Shown one piece after another: positions 48,301-52,604 of a DNA stretch of 64,000 bases (within the stretch, counting starts at the first letter, position 1; each line of letters begins with the position of its first letter). Under the pieces are notes generated by a model, which was not told the origin of the DNA, searched no databases, and saw only the letters and a program-made list of their open reading frames with translations. This DNA comes from Euborellia annulipes (lineage: Eukaryota; Arthropoda; Insecta; Dermaptera; Anisolabididae), in NCBI GenBank assembly GCA_023213315.1, contig JAKCPI010001710.1, positions 1 to 64,000 of the forward strand, given 5' to 3'. The position numbers were made by a program, and so were the translations under genes.

Positions 48301-50153
48301 TTTTGAAAGCTCATATGGGCTTGAGCCCCCCCTCCTTTTAAGAATTTTTGGTTTTGTTTTCTTTATTTGGGTTAAGACGTCTTGAACCAAAGAACAAGAT
48401 TCTGGGTCAACGGCAAGCAATAGCTACCCTTGCTCCCCCACCCCACCCCTCCATTGCATTGTCACTGTTGGATAAAATGAATTTTTATTAATTTTTTGAT
48501 TTTTCTCGTGAGAATAATTGAAATATAGAATAAAGCTTTTCATTTTTTACTTTTTTAATTAATTATCATTATCATCATTACAATATATAAAGAGCTAGCC
48601 ACTGACTTCCTGTGTGTAGTGTGTATGTGCCTTTCAGGGCTCTGATTGGCCAGAGAAAACGAAAGGAAGTGGAGTTGGAGAGGGAAATTTTAACCTTGTA
48701 AAATTTTGCAAACAGTGAATAAGAATAAATATAATGTATTTGCTCGCCGAAGGCGAGCAAGGAGGCCCAGGGGGTCAAAGGCGGGCTTTTACCACTTGTT
48801 ACTAATGATTAGACTACTAATTGAATTTTTACAAATCTTTTTTTTTCTCATAACCAGCACCTTAAGCTCTAGCTTAATTGGAAATATCCTAGAGTTATGA
48901 TAATGTATGAATGAATGAGTCAGTCATTCAGTGAGTGTCCAAAACCTTTGTGAACTCGTATCAGTAGCGTATCCAAGAATTTCTTTAGTAATATAACTAT
49001 AAAAAAAATTTTGTGGTTTAAAATTCAAGATAATAGAAATGAGGAGGCAGGTGTCTAAGGGGGATGAGCTGCCCATTGGGGATCTGAGTACATTCAACTC
49101 AGCTTGCCGCAAATTATTCAACATTGGCAGAGTCTCCTTCTGGGGTAGGAAAGAGAGATAATATCATCCCTGTAATAGATACAAAGGGCCCAATTTGAGG
49201 TGGCCTAAGTGTCTTAACTGGAAAAGACTCGACCTGACTAACATGGGACCTGCTTGTGGTGTGCGCCGGGTGACTGGAAAGAGGTTTCTCATGAAATCCT
49301 ATGTAATATGAGTAAATGTATAAAAAGGAAAAAAAAACGAGACAAAGCAGTTTTTGCAAGAGCCCCAGGGACCTTGAGAGAAAAGCTCCGGAACCCAATC
49401 TCCCCTCTCTCTTTCTTATTCTTTGAGTAAAGTAAAAGTTGGATTCATATCGATTTAGATATTTGATAAAACAATGTTTAATTATTTCGTATAAAGTTTA
49501 TACATATAGTCAAGGGCCAAACATCGACCTAGAGGGGGCAGGATGAGAAGGTATAGGTGTAAATGTACTGTATATACAAATAATAATGGATTTTAATGTC
49601 CAAATGAATGTTTATATTAAATTTCAATTTTCACAATGATTGCAGTGCCATAAATAACATTTATATGCTCATTTTAGAAAAAATTGGTCCTGACTTGTTC
49701 CCTTAATTAATTAAGAGAGACGTTAATTAATTAGATTAATTAATACAATGGGCACAATATATTTTTCCCCCAATTCGTTAAATTTCTAATTTGAATAAAT
49801 TATTAAATATTGAACAATTAATCTGTTAAATGAGTTTTTTCATCCCTAGGTCAAGGTCATTACAGACCACAACAGTTTTATATTATATATAAATTATATT
49901 TTAAAAGAGGCTACGGGGATTTTTAAAAATAAAATATTTTTAAAAGGCCATATGTAGAGGAGCTGTTTTATTTTGTTGATCCAATGTATACGTTTATTTA
50001 ATGTGTTTGTCAAGGGTTGGAGTTGATAGAAGCTCGAGTGCTTCAAAATGCACTTAATAGAAAGTAATGGTAACAGAACTCACCAGGCGAAGCCCAGATA
50101 CTGAGGAGAGCGAAGCTTGTGCAGATGAGGAAGATCGGCGAACAAGGAGCCAT
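8521..50153 (-). CDS. LanB1: Laminin subunit beta-1, complete, 32 coding exons (overall entry)
   Basis: Secreted basement-membrane glycoprotein that forms a trimer with laminin alpha and gamma chains. Its LN domain drives network polymerisation. The 32 exons listed separately sum to 5,361 nt, giving 1,786 residues plus stop, close to the usual beta-1 length. Domain order: signal peptide (1-22); LN (about 40-286); LE1-5 (287-555, the fifth cut short); laminin IV type B (560-784); LE6-13 (785-1190); coiled coil II (about 1195-1403); cysteine knob (1404-1432); coiled coil I to the end, with a Cys four residues from the C-terminus (RYRICES; two residues follow it) for bonding to the gamma chain. 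The beta identity rests on the IV-B domain, the knob between the coils, and near-identical LN blocks such as [19 protein letters not shown]. All introns are GT-AG except one GC-AG (between 21,288 and 21,123). Long 5' introns of 7.6 and 7.0 kb are normal for such genes. No frameshift or missing exon was found. Confidence 0.97.
8908..9241 (-). CDS. LanB1: LanB1 coding exon 31 (coiled coil I)
   Basis: Residues 1630-1740, the longest exon. [20 protein letters not shown], then a continuous Lys/Glu/Ala-rich helix and [20 protein letters not shown]. The alpha and gamma partners would pack along this segment. Acceptor attttag, donor GAAG|GTATTG. Confidence 0.96.
9242..10550. other. LanB1 intron between coding exons 30 and 31
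   Basis: No gene seen. It holds a G-run remnant at 9815-9842, related to the repeat at 5030, and otherwise AT-rich DNA. Confidence 0.6.
10551..10692 (-). CDS. LanB1: LanB1 coding exon 30 (coiled coil I)
   Basis: Residues 1582-1629: [20 protein letters not shown], then [20 protein letters not shown]. Clear heptads matching A..AQ.AI..A of laminin beta. Acceptor tctttag, donor TCAA|GTAAGA. Confidence 0.95.
10727..10896. mobile_element. Short MITE/hairpin, 170 bp
   Basis: Arms gacggggtgaaatcaaaaaa ... atgcgcctcgcttttctgag and their complement ending ttgatttcacctcgac match almost perfectly over about 55 bp. The element lies 34 bp upstream of the acceptor side of coding exon 30. Confidence 0.75.
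11400..11563 (-). CDS. LanB1: LanB1 coding exon 29 (coiled coil I)
   Basis: Residues 1528-1581: [20 protein letters not shown], then [20 protein letters not shown]. Matches the beta SLTD.D.IL..T..DL..A block. Donor CTAG|GTAAAT. Confidence 0.95.
11564..12448. other. LanB1 intron between coding exons 28 and 29
   Basis: No gene. It contains a small hairpin at about 11,830-11,912 (tttaaaggtcgctcgaaaa / ttttgagcgacctttaaa). Two further degenerate repeats of the same gagcg...ccttaaaa block occur at 12,020-12,080. Confidence 0.6.
12449..12637 (-). CDS. LanB1: LanB1 coding exon 28 (coiled coil I)
   Basis: Residues 1465-1527: [20 protein letters not shown], then [20 protein letters not shown] and [15 protein letters not shown]. 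Phase 0 at both ends. Donor GCAG|GTATTA. Confidence 0.94.
13150..13332 (-). CDS. LanB1: LanB1 coding exon 27 (beta-specific cysteine knob, coiled coil I start)
   Basis: Residues 1404-1464: [20 protein letters not shown], then [18 protein letters not shown]. This Cys/Gly loop interrupting the coiled coil is found only in laminin beta chains and is decisive for the family call. Acceptor tttttag, donor GAGGG|GTAATT has an unusual GGG before GT. Confidence 0.96.
13419..14210 (+). mobile_element. R1 repeat family, near full-length copy
   Basis: R1 is the commonest repeat in this window. Full copies start aatctggtgtga, then a palindrome (cagtacacaactttc ... gtaagagaaagttgtgtactg). They continue through a conserved body (tagttccaaacttgcatttt; GGACCCACTTTTTTGGACTC; aatctcgacatcgaattttt) and end in a hairpin, actttctctatatat ... 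atatataggtaagagaaagt. This copy has an AT-repeat expansion at 13,501-13,525. No open frame. Likely a non-autonomous element of unknown class. Confidence 0.75.
14370..14605 (-). CDS. LanB1: LanB1 coding exon 26 (coiled coil II end)
   Basis: Residues 1325-1403: [20 protein letters not shown], then charged helix ([20 protein letters not shown]) and SNIPDLNNL immediately before the Cys knob. Donor CTTG|GTATTT. Confidence 0.94.
14810..14994 (-). CDS. LanB1: LanB1 coding exon 25 (coiled coil II)
   Basis: Residues 1263-1324: [20 protein letters not shown], then [20 protein letters not shown] and LQEANVEG. The ...NN...L...NVEGAL pattern fits the beta chain. Donor GAAG|GTTTGT. Confidence 0.93.
15274..16149. 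mobile_element. hAT-type MITE with perfect 8-bp target duplication
   Basis: Terminal inverted repeats TAGGGATGAAACGATAC and GTATCGTTTCATCCCTA are flanked by TTTTAAAG on both sides (15,266-15,273 and 16,150-16,157). An exact 8-bp duplication is the hallmark of hAT transposition. The subterminal regions repeat GATAC/TCGATAC many times, as hAT transposase-binding arrays do. The centre (about 15,600-15,890) holds a separate hairpin with arms attaaataaaa...ctatttgc, probably a nested insertion. No transposase frame. Confidence 0.9.
15598..15895. repeat. Hairpin nested in the hAT MITE
   Basis: Arms aaatttctatttgccgacg / cgtcagcaaatagaaatt surround about 180 bp. The inner edges carry cgtttcggtctcc and gatgatgaaggtcgtgattg...ccgaagcg, again a TGATGA...CGAA pair like the hairpins at 1206 and 47,450. 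Confidence 0.6.
16648..16828 (-). CDS. LanB1: LanB1 coding exon 24 (coiled coil II)
   Basis: Residues 1203-1262: [20 protein letters not shown], then [10 protein letters not shown]. The GV.G.Y.. block after the hinge is conserved in beta chains. Heptad-like spacing of I/L follows. Acceptor cttttag, donor TTAAG|GTAATA. Confidence 0.93.
16829..17616. other. LanB1 intron between coding exons 23 and 24
   Basis: No gene. A run of 19 C lies at about 16,911-16,929 and a G-run at 17,301. Remainder AT-rich. Confidence 0.6.
17617..17808 (-). CDS. LanB1: LanB1 coding exon 23 (LE13, start of coiled coil)
   Basis: Residues 1139-1202: [37 protein letters not shown], then [14 protein letters not shown]. 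The last is the hinge from LE13 into the coiled coil in beta chains (CF..WD.I). Phase 1 at both ends. Donor AAAG|GTTACT, a weaker site. Confidence 0.96.
17901..17997 (-). CDS. LanB1: LanB1 coding exon 22 (LE12)
   Basis: Residues 1107-1138: [20 protein letters not shown], then [11 protein letters not shown]. Matches GQC.C..GFGGR.C..C....WG.P...C. Donor CATT|GTAAGT. Confidence 0.95.
18359..18558 (-). CDS. LanB1: LanB1 coding exon 21 (LE11, LE12 start)
   Basis: Residues 1040-1106: [38 protein letters not shown] and [19 protein letters not shown]. Matches TGQC.CLPNV.G..CD.C....W. Donor CAC|GTAAGT. Confidence 0.96.
18861..19401. mobile_element. MITE with CAGGGGCGTACCGAG ends
   Basis: The left end CAGGGGCGTACCGAG (18,861) and right end CTCGGTACGCCTCTG (to 19,401) are inverted with two mismatches. 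G/C runs lie just inside each end. An R1 terminal hairpin (19,080-19,122) is nested within. Related in style to the element at 6418. No coding frame. Confidence 0.7.
19539..19763 (-). CDS. LanB1: LanB1 coding exon 20 (LE9 end, LE10)
   Basis: Residues 965-1039: [20 protein letters not shown], then [16 protein letters not shown] and [20 protein letters not shown]. Strong match to GNP.E.GGSC..C.C.NNID. Symmetrical phase 1. Donor CGGA|GTAAGT. Confidence 0.96.
19764..20959. other. LanB1 intron between coding exons 19 and 20
   Basis: No gene. It holds a solo R1 end hairpin at 20,010-20,050 and an inverted R1 body fragment at about 20,560-20,700 (ctttactgatgtactttttc). Confidence 0.6.
20960..21123 (-). 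CDS. LanB1: LanB1 coding exon 19 (LE8 end, LE9 start)
   Basis: Residues 910-964: [35 protein letters not shown] and [10 protein letters not shown]. Matches YYGDP..G....CRPCPCP of beta LE8-9. Acceptor cctag, donor GGAG|GTATTT. Confidence 0.94.
21288..21519 (-). CDS. LanB1: LanB1 coding exon 18 (LE7 and start of LE8), GC splice donor
   Basis: Residues 833-909: [33 protein letters not shown] and [10 protein letters not shown]. Frame and homology force the exon to end CAACAG|GCAAGTAAC, a GC donor with an otherwise perfect CAG/GCAAGT context. The next exon starts in the matching phase (AG|G = Arg, then CIEGFYG). Confidence 0.95.
21520..22124. other. LanB1 intron between coding exons 17 and 18
   Basis: No gene. 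It contains a G-run (about 21,959-21,971) inside a 'cctcgtagtcagagggg' context, probably one end of a CGTAG...GGGG-type MITE. Confidence 0.5.
22125..22268 (-). CDS. LanB1: LanB1 coding exon 17 (LE6)
   Basis: Residues 785-832: [20 protein letters not shown], then [19 protein letters not shown]. The last block is nearly invariant in beta chains. Phase 1 at both ends. Donor ATAG|GTAAGT. Confidence 0.96.
22343..22500. repeat. Near-perfect 158-bp hairpin in an intron
   Basis: Arms 22,343-22,415 and 22,427-22,500 pair almost completely (gagtaggatggcagccagga ... with its complement). The loop is about 11 nt (catcgaaataa). It begins 43 bp from coding exon 16's donor. If transcribed it would give a long double-stranded stem in the pre-mRNA. 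No target duplication seen. Confidence 0.85.
22543..22735 (-). CDS. LanB1: LanB1 coding exon 16 (end of laminin IV type B)
   Basis: Residues 721-784: [33 protein letters not shown] and [18 protein letters not shown]. Matches the YRC ... C....ISI.....G end of the domain. Donor TTCT|GTAATT. A 158-bp hairpin lies 43 bp downstream in the intron. Confidence 0.94.
22838..22968 (-). CDS. LanB1: LanB1 coding exon 15 (laminin IV type B)
   Basis: Residues 677-720: [20 protein letters not shown], then [15 protein letters not shown]. Matches PVC.E....Y.VRLE...LIDS of the family. Donor TCG|GTAGGT. Confidence 0.94.
22969..23496. other. LanB1 intron between coding exons 14 and 15
   Basis: No gene. C-run at about 23,252. 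The segment ctacttaattggcacgtaat at 23,015 recurs at 33,314 (ctacttaattggcacgtagt), a small dispersed repeat. Confidence 0.5.
23497..23617 (-). CDS. LanB1: LanB1 coding exon 14 (laminin IV type B)
   Basis: Residues 637-676: [20 protein letters not shown], then [18 protein letters not shown]. Corresponds to the W.K..V.V.RPG block of beta chains. Donor CCTG|GTATGC. Confidence 0.94.
23723..23884 (-). CDS. LanB1: LanB1 coding exon 13 (laminin IV type B)
   Basis: Residues 583-636: [20 protein letters not shown], then [19 protein letters not shown] and [11 protein letters not shown]. The last block is typical of beta IV domains. Base composition is distinctly more GC-rich than the flanking introns. 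Donor CAG|GTGAGT. Confidence 0.94.
23885..25790. other. LanB1 intron between coding exons 12 and 13
   Basis: No gene. It contains an internally deleted R1 copy (24,603-24,893) and a stretch at about 25,170-25,460 with aaatgattttttgcgagggtgg-like inverted words. Confidence 0.5.
24603..24893 (+). mobile_element. R1 repeat, internally deleted copy
   Basis: Starts aaatctggtgtgactcgtcg with the start palindrome partly lost, then jumps to the late body (ttttgttcaaaagcttattt; GACCCACTTTTTTGGACTCG) and ends ttataggtaagagaaagta. The body that other copies carry in between is missing. Confidence 0.75.
25791..25899 (-). CDS. LanB1: LanB1 coding exon 12 (end of LE5, start of domain IV)
   Basis: Residues 546-582: [22 protein letters not shown]5 stops after its sixth Cys, and the globular IV-B domain starts ([10 protein letters not shown]), as in other beta chains. 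Donor GAG|GTGAGA. Confidence 0.94.
26036..26252 (-). CDS. LanB1: LanB1 coding exon 11 (LE4 and start of LE5)
   Basis: Residues 474-545: [20 protein letters not shown] ... [20 protein letters not shown], then [20 protein letters not shown]. Matches the beta LE4-LE5 pair. Donor CAG|GTAAAA. Confidence 0.95.
26293..26465. mobile_element. Partial hAT-like element with GCCGA repeats
   Basis: Starts CAGGGCTGGAGTGTCGGC and repeats TTGCCGAxACCGA-type words. A sister fragment at about 30,885-30,967 ends CAATACCCCAACTCTG, the complement of a related terminus. Iterated subterminal words and CAGRGYTGG ends fit hAT elements. Confidence 0.5.
26516..26695 (-). CDS. LanB1: LanB1 coding exon 10 (LE3)
   Basis: Residues 414-473: [19 protein letters not shown], then [20 protein letters not shown]. 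One LE module with symmetrical phase-1 borders. Acceptor tttttag, donor CAAG|GTACTC. Confidence 0.95.
26696..27363. other. LanB1 intron between coding exons 9 and 10 with a GC-richer block
   Basis: The block at 26,937-27,245 is C-rich and clearly less AT-rich than its flanks (cccgaggtgctttcgtgcac ... cagcaccggcgtgtagcc). No frame is open through it and no family was recognised. It may be a retroelement fragment. Confidence 0.45.
27364..27552 (-). CDS. LanB1: LanB1 coding exon 9 (LE2)
   Basis: Residues 351-413: [12 protein letters not shown] through [20 protein letters not shown], a complete LE module almost identical to the beta-1 consensus. Phase 1 at both ends. Acceptor tttaag, donor CAAC|GTAAGT. 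Confidence 0.96.
27817..28048 (-). CDS. LanB1: LanB1 coding exon 8 (end of LN, LE1)
   Basis: Residues 274-350. [20 protein letters not shown] is the diagnostic LN/LE1 junction. It is followed by [19 protein letters not shown] and NDLPWKPA. Eight-cysteine LE spacing is visible. Donor AAAC|GTGAGT. Confidence 0.97.
28049..28676. other. LanB1 intron between coding exons 7 and 8
   Basis: No gene. An R1 body fragment lies at 28,285-28,350 (agacagacagaccattttgc, then ccacttttttggactcaggg). Confidence 0.6.
28677..28829 (-). CDS. LanB1: LanB1 coding exon 7 (LN domain)
   Basis: Residues 223-273: VIFRVLPPN, then [20 protein letters not shown], matching the TNLRI.F.KLHTLGD.LLD block. Phase 0 at both ends. 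Donor CAG|GTAAAA. Confidence 0.96.
29141..29484. mobile_element. hAT-type MITE, 344 bp
   Basis: Ends CAGAGTTGGGCAGTATCCAG and ATCTTGCCCAACTCTG are inverted repeats of a common hAT terminus type. AGATAC/GATAC words are iterated near both ends. The flanks agtgtagc and aggtagcc are similar but not identical, a possible decayed 8-bp duplication. Confidence 0.75.
29646..29817 (+). mobile_element. tRNA-derived SINE with target-site duplication
   Basis: The head carries gaggctcagagagaagac (A-box-like) and ggtcccgggttcgcctcc (B box GGGTTCGCCTC). The body (gagaaaaatttatttcattt ... gatgccgaaaaagacctt) and an A tail follow. Flanking 15-mers AATACTATTAAGAAT (29,631-29,645) and AATACTATTTAGAAT (29,818-29,832) differ at one base, giving clear evidence of retrotransposition. 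It was inserted 11 bp inside the intron after coding exon 6. A 5'-truncated sister copy lies at 61,226-61,344. Confidence 0.9.
29844..29972 (-). CDS. LanB1: LanB1 coding exon 6 (LN domain)
   Basis: Residues 180-222: [14 protein letters not shown] through [15 protein letters not shown]. Phase 0 at both ends. The donor is GAG|GTGATT. A SINE target duplication begins only 11 bp into the following intron. Confidence 0.95.
29973..31617. other. LanB1 intron between coding exons 5 and 6
   Basis: No gene. It holds a hairpin-like word pair near 30,100-30,160 (tacacacttgtaaggtgtgt beside catcttcag) and the hAT-like fragment at 30,885-30,967. A low-AT patch at 30,340-30,610 was not recognised. Confidence 0.5.
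31618..31786 (-). CDS. LanB1: LanB1 coding exon 5 (LN domain core)
   Basis: Residues 123-179. Contains [20 protein letters not shown] followed by FHFTHLI and [19 protein letters not shown]. This is the most conserved block of beta chains. The NVT sequon is a likely glycan site. Acceptor tttacag, donor CAG|GTTAGA. Confidence 0.97.
32310..32979. mobile_element. MITE with ATCTCTAGTATAAAG ends
   Basis: Terminal repeats atctctagtataaag and ctttatactagagat are perfect. Inner arms (gattctttcgttct / agaacgaaagaatc) also pair. The interior repeats AACCGAA/TTCGGTT words (32,720-32,850). No coding frame. Inside the intron between coding exons 4 and 5. Confidence 0.8.
32980..34312. other. Rest of the LanB1 intron between coding exons 4 and 5
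   Basis: No gene. Repeats noticed are a motif ttcggtcgactatgctacca (33,460-33,495; hammerhead-like words in reverse), GGATC-iterated DNA at 33,600-33,760, and the inverted copy of the 1738-1815 repeat at 33,886-33,960. Confidence 0.5.
34313..34443 (-). CDS. LanB1: LanB1 coding exon 4 (LN domain)
   Basis: Residues 80-122. Contains [19 protein letters not shown], matching the beta-chain ...YCIVSHL..DKKCF.C block, then [13 protein letters not shown]. Acceptor ttttcag, donor CAGG|GTATGT. Confidence 0.95.
34873..35305. mobile_element. Element with iterated CTAGTTTGTCC words
   Basis: Imperfect ends tagtacatg...tacaggcca and tggcctgtagcatgtact are inverted. Between them the 12-mer ggataaactagtttgtcc and relatives (gggacaaactag, ggataaactaggttgtc, ggacgaactaga) occur at least seven times in both directions. 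The block aacagtttggccagg occurs twice. The pattern is that of a non-autonomous element with many protein-binding repeats. It ends only 11 bp from coding exon 3. Confidence 0.6.
35316..35437 (-). CDS. LanB1: LanB1 coding exon 3 (LN domain start)
   Basis: Residues 39-79. It contains [17 protein letters not shown], the opening block of laminin LN domains (C...SCYPATG.LLIGR), and STCGIEKA. Acceptor gaatag, donor GCG|GTATAT. Confidence 0.95.
35499..36331 (+). mobile_element. R1 repeat family, full-length copy
   Basis: Begins aatctggtatgactgatcgc with the start palindrome, has all body landmarks, and ends actttctctctaggtaagag, the AT loop of the end hairpin being lost. Length about 830 bp, matching the copy at 50,428. 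Confidence 0.8.
37475..37683 (-). CDS. Unassigned exon-like ORF inside LanB1 intron 2 (possible alternative terminal exon)
   Basis: On the minus strand an acceptor (ttattttgcag) is followed by 68 open codons to TAA at 37,475-37,477. The peptide starts [20 protein letters not shown], continues acidic ([14 protein letters not shown]), then has [14 protein letters not shown] and RRLYFPST. Codon composition is far less AT-rich than the intron. The acceptor is in the same phase as coding exon 3, so splicing from coding exon 2 would give a short secreted product lacking all laminin domains. Alternatives are an exon of an unrelated nested gene or a retroelement fragment. No family was recognised. 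A less AT-rich, tRNA-T-arm-like stretch (gagggtttggatccagcagc, minus strand) follows near 37,345-37,370. Confidence 0.35.
38300..38652. mobile_element. MITE with AAGGC-GATATCCACT ends
   Basis: The left end ttaaggctgatatccacttg and right end agtggatatgcggccttat are imperfect inverted repeats. GAGGC/GCCTCG and CTCCACTTG words are iterated inside, giving a GC-rich island in AT-rich intron DNA. No coding frame with recognisable domains. Confidence 0.65.
39826..39858. repeat. GC hairpin GCCCGCCTTCGGCGGGC
   Basis: A perfect 7-bp stem with a short TTC-type loop. Related GCCGAAGGCG words occur at 34,612 and 48,747-48,765 (ctcgccgaaggcgag). It looks like part of a dispersed element rather than a functional terminator. 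Confidence 0.5.
40403..40621 (+). pseudogene. Possible Tc1/mariner-type transposase C-terminal fragment
   Basis: The frame reads [20 protein letters not shown], then [20 protein letters not shown] and [11 protein letters not shown], ending ETWNI and stop. The IEHxxDLWxxL start and the 'W/FxKIxxxxCxxxVxSxxRR' pattern resemble the end of Tc1-like DDE transposases. The catalytic upstream part is missing and the match is only by eye. Confidence 0.3.
41588..41677 (+). mobile_element. R1 repeat, 3' end fragment
   Basis: Contains atcaaaatctcgacatagaa and the end hairpin actttctctctatatatttc ... gggtaagagaaagtaaaa. Confidence 0.8.
42408..42452 (-). CDS. LanB1: LanB1 coding exon 2 (mature N-terminus)
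   Basis: A 45-nt exon between tttttcag and GTAGGAAC. It encodes about residues 24-38, [14 protein letters not shown]. It is phase 1 at both ends and joins exactly to the signal-peptide exon and to coding exon 3 ([10 protein letters not shown]). It is small and isolated by 7-kb introns, but frame and sense support it. The first frame choice ([15 protein letters not shown]) fits neither neighbour. Confidence 0.85.
42872..43490 (-). mobile_element. R1 repeat family, minus-strand copy
   Basis: Reverse orientation. It opens with the end hairpin (tttactctatatatgaaata ... gagagaaagtattg), then gagtccaaaaaagtgggtcc, and closes with the start palindrome (tctcttaccgagggtaagaga). It lies about 420 bp upstream (gene sense) of coding exon 2. 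Confidence 0.8.
43985..44138 (+). mobile_element. R1 repeat, 3' fragment
   Basis: Contains GGACCCACTTTTTTGGACTC, aaaatctcgacatcgaattt and the end hairpin actttctctctctatatatt ... gggtaagagaaagtaaaat. Confidence 0.8.
44139..47440. other. LanB1 intron 1 (coding), middle part, no gene seen
   Basis: AT-rich, with a (GT)n tract at 44,955, an (ATT)n tract at 45,336-45,362, C-runs near 46,810 and several small repeats. No coding evidence. Confidence 0.5.
47450..47686. repeat. Hairpin element with hammerhead-like core
   Basis: Arms 47,450-47,558 and 47,568-47,686 are near-perfect complements around a 9-nt loop. At the centre: CTGATGATGACAAGGAATTG, then TCGAAATACG. That reads as CTGATGA, a bulged T, GACA/TGTC stem, GAAA. 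It has the same architecture as the hairpin at 1206. Confidence 0.75.
47690..50083. other. Rest of LanB1 intron between coding exons 1 and 2
   Basis: No gene. A less AT-rich block at 48,600-48,800 includes the ctcgccgaaggcgag hairpin. AT-rich elsewhere. Confidence 0.5.
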
Positions 50154-50229
50154 GATGATTATGATGGTGGTGATGGTGATGGTGATGAAGGCTCCGGTCT
50201 ACGCCTGGGAAAACTGCTCGGCCATTCAC
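50084..50229 (-). CDS. LanB1: LanB1 exon with start codon and signal peptide (coding part 50,084-50,153)
   Basis: The ATG is at 50,151-50,153 and gives [20 protein letters not shown], then ASPG. This is a short N-region, a hydrophobic core and small residues before a likely cleavage at Ala22. The donor is CCTG|GTGAGT. An acceptor (gtgtttcag) precedes 50,229, so about 76 nt of 5' UTR belong to this exon. The UTR contains an ATC/ACC-rich triplet run and a TAA close upstream of the start. No in-frame ATG lies upstream within the exon, which supports this start. Confidence 0.9.
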
Positions 50230-50427
50230 CTGAAACACGTGGGTCCGTCAAAACAGAGCAATAGCTTTCATTATATTTATAATGAAAGATCTAGAAAAAT
50301 TTACAAATCTCAGACCAAATATAAAACGAAACATTTTAATATTTTTTTAGTGAATAGAGCAGATTCCCAAAATTATGAAGTTCACGGCACCGTTGGGAAT
50401 AATATTAAACACCCTTCCTTGAATTTA

Positions 50428-51272
50428 AAAATCTGGTGTGACTGGCGCACAGCACGCAACTTTCTCTTACCTTTCGGTAAGAGAAAGTTGTGCACCATGC
50501 TGGTCACACCAGGTTTTTTGTGACGAGATATATTTGGTTTCCCATAGCACCTTAGTTCCAAACTTGCATTTTAAAAGTTGACTGCTTGAAATAATATATG
50601 GTTATTTTTCAAAATTTTAATCTCATATTTGGATATTTTATACACAATAGAGAATCCTAAATAAATACAAAATTTCATAATTGGAAAAAAATTTTTTTAA
50701 TGTGTAAAAAATTCCAAAGGGGAGCCCCCTTTTGAATCGAAATTAACACGCAAATCCCCATAGGGATTTAACATTGGCTCTATAGAAAAGGAAGAGCCGG
50801 AAAGTGAATTTGAAATATCTGAAATCTTTACAATGAAGTACAAGAGTAAAAAGTGCTTCAAAACACTTAAAGGGCAAAATGAGAATAAACATTTGAAAGA
50901 GCATGTAAAAAAATAATTGATTTTTGAATTATAAACAAAATCGTTGGAGCGGATTTTGAGAAAATCGAAAAAAAAACTGAAAAAGTACATCAGTAAAGTA
51001 CTAGTACTTTTGGCCGATTTTGTTCAAAAGCTTATTTTGAGTGTCTGGGAGGGTACCTAGCTTAAATATAAAATTTCAATCCGATAGCTCAATTCCTTCA
51101 TGCTAAAAAATCATTACACACAGACACACACACACAGACAGACCAATTTGCGGGACCCACTTTTTTGGACTCAGGGGACCTCAAAAAATCAAAATCTCGA
51201 CATCGAATTTTTGACATGATCGCAATACTTTCTCTCTATATATATTTCATATATAGGATAAGAGAAAAAAAG
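50428..51272 (+). mobile_element. R1 repeat family, best full-length copy
   Basis: Starts aaatctggtgtgactggcgc, with a palindrome of about 80 bp (actttctcttacctttcggt / accgaaaggtaagagaaagt core, outer ctggtgtgac/gtcacaccag). Its body has ttggatattttatacacaat and GGACCCACTTTTTTGGACTC. The end is actttctctctatatatatt ... ataggataagagaaa. About 845 bp, no open frame. Confidence 0.8.
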
Positions 51273-51927
51273 TGAGTTTAATATGTAAATTTATTGAAAT
51301 ATAATATATATCATAGTAATGATAAGTAACGTACACGATAACATAATATAGTAAACTATGGGCTATGTCCCCTCCCCCCAGAAAGTCTAAATTTCGATTA
51401 CTAAAGGGAAGAGAAAATTGTGTGCTCTGCAGTCAATCACCTCAGTTTATTATAGCTAATTAATTCCATTTGAAAATTTTATTTATAAAAGAATCGATAA
51501 AATTTGGCATTTGTGTTATTAGAATTAAATTGATACGCAAGAAACTGTTAGTAGAAATATGAAGACTTGTATATCTATTTACGTATCTAGTTGACTTATG
51601 ATATGATATCTGGTACAGATTTGGAATGAAGTGCAAGTGCGCTCGTAGGGGTAAGTGCTCTCATGTGTTTATTACATCCCCCTACGATTCGATATTATCC
51701 AGTGAAAGAAATTGACAGGCTTATATCATACGGAACAAAAGAAACTCGATCAGCTACTTGAAAATATAACAAGCTGGATTTAGTTTTTGTTCTGTATAAT
51801 ATTATATTAATATTTTTCTGTTTCTTTTATTTTATAAATATAATAAACATTCAAGAAATTAATATTGAGAAGAAATATTAGTTAAAAAAAAAAAAAACTG
51901 AAAGTATTAAGAAATAAACTATTAAAA

Positions 51928-52223
51928 TGAGCCCGTAGCCAGAATTTTTTTTGTGGGGGGCTAAAAATTTTTAGAAAATATGGGGGGTTATTATAATTTT
52001 GTTCAATTGCATTCATTTAAATAGTAAACAACGTTGGGGTGTCTTTAATGGACAGACAAATTATACACATTTACGGAACAAAAGAAACTAGGCCTAATAT
52101 GTAAATGTAAATATTCAAAAGTAATAATGTGTAAAAAAAATTTTATAATTTTGAAAATGAAACCATATCGGATGGGAGGGAGGGCTAAAGCCACCCAAGC
52201 CCCCCCCCCCCCCGGCTACGTAC
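51928..52223. mobile_element. Possible MITE with GTAGCC/GGCTAC ends and G/C runs
   Basis: The left end gcccgtagccagaattttt with a G run is mirrored by the right end with a C run and ccggctacgtacctg. Related end words occur inside the foldback at 5389. Ends are imperfect. Confidence 0.5.
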
Positions 52224-52604
52224 CTGATTAGAATGTTAATGATAATTAATTAAGAACCGGAAGTCAAGTCATTTCAAAAAGTTAGCAATTTTTTAATTTG
52301 AAAGTAATTGACAAGGGGATCTGATCATATGATTTAGACTAGGCTAAGCTAAGTGATTCACAGATTGTCACTCCATTGACACAATAATAATACATTTTCA
52401 CAAAACTATAAGGATTTTTTAATTTAAAATTAATGACAAAACATTGACCATTATTATTTTTCTCTGTTTCCTATTCCGTTTCCGTTTCGTGGGAATAAAA
52501 TAAACCGAATACATAAGTCTAAGTGAGAAAATTTAAATAAGATCAAGCTGAGGGACCTTTTTCATAATATTCCAAAGGATTTGGACCGAGAGGTTCATTA
52601 AAAG

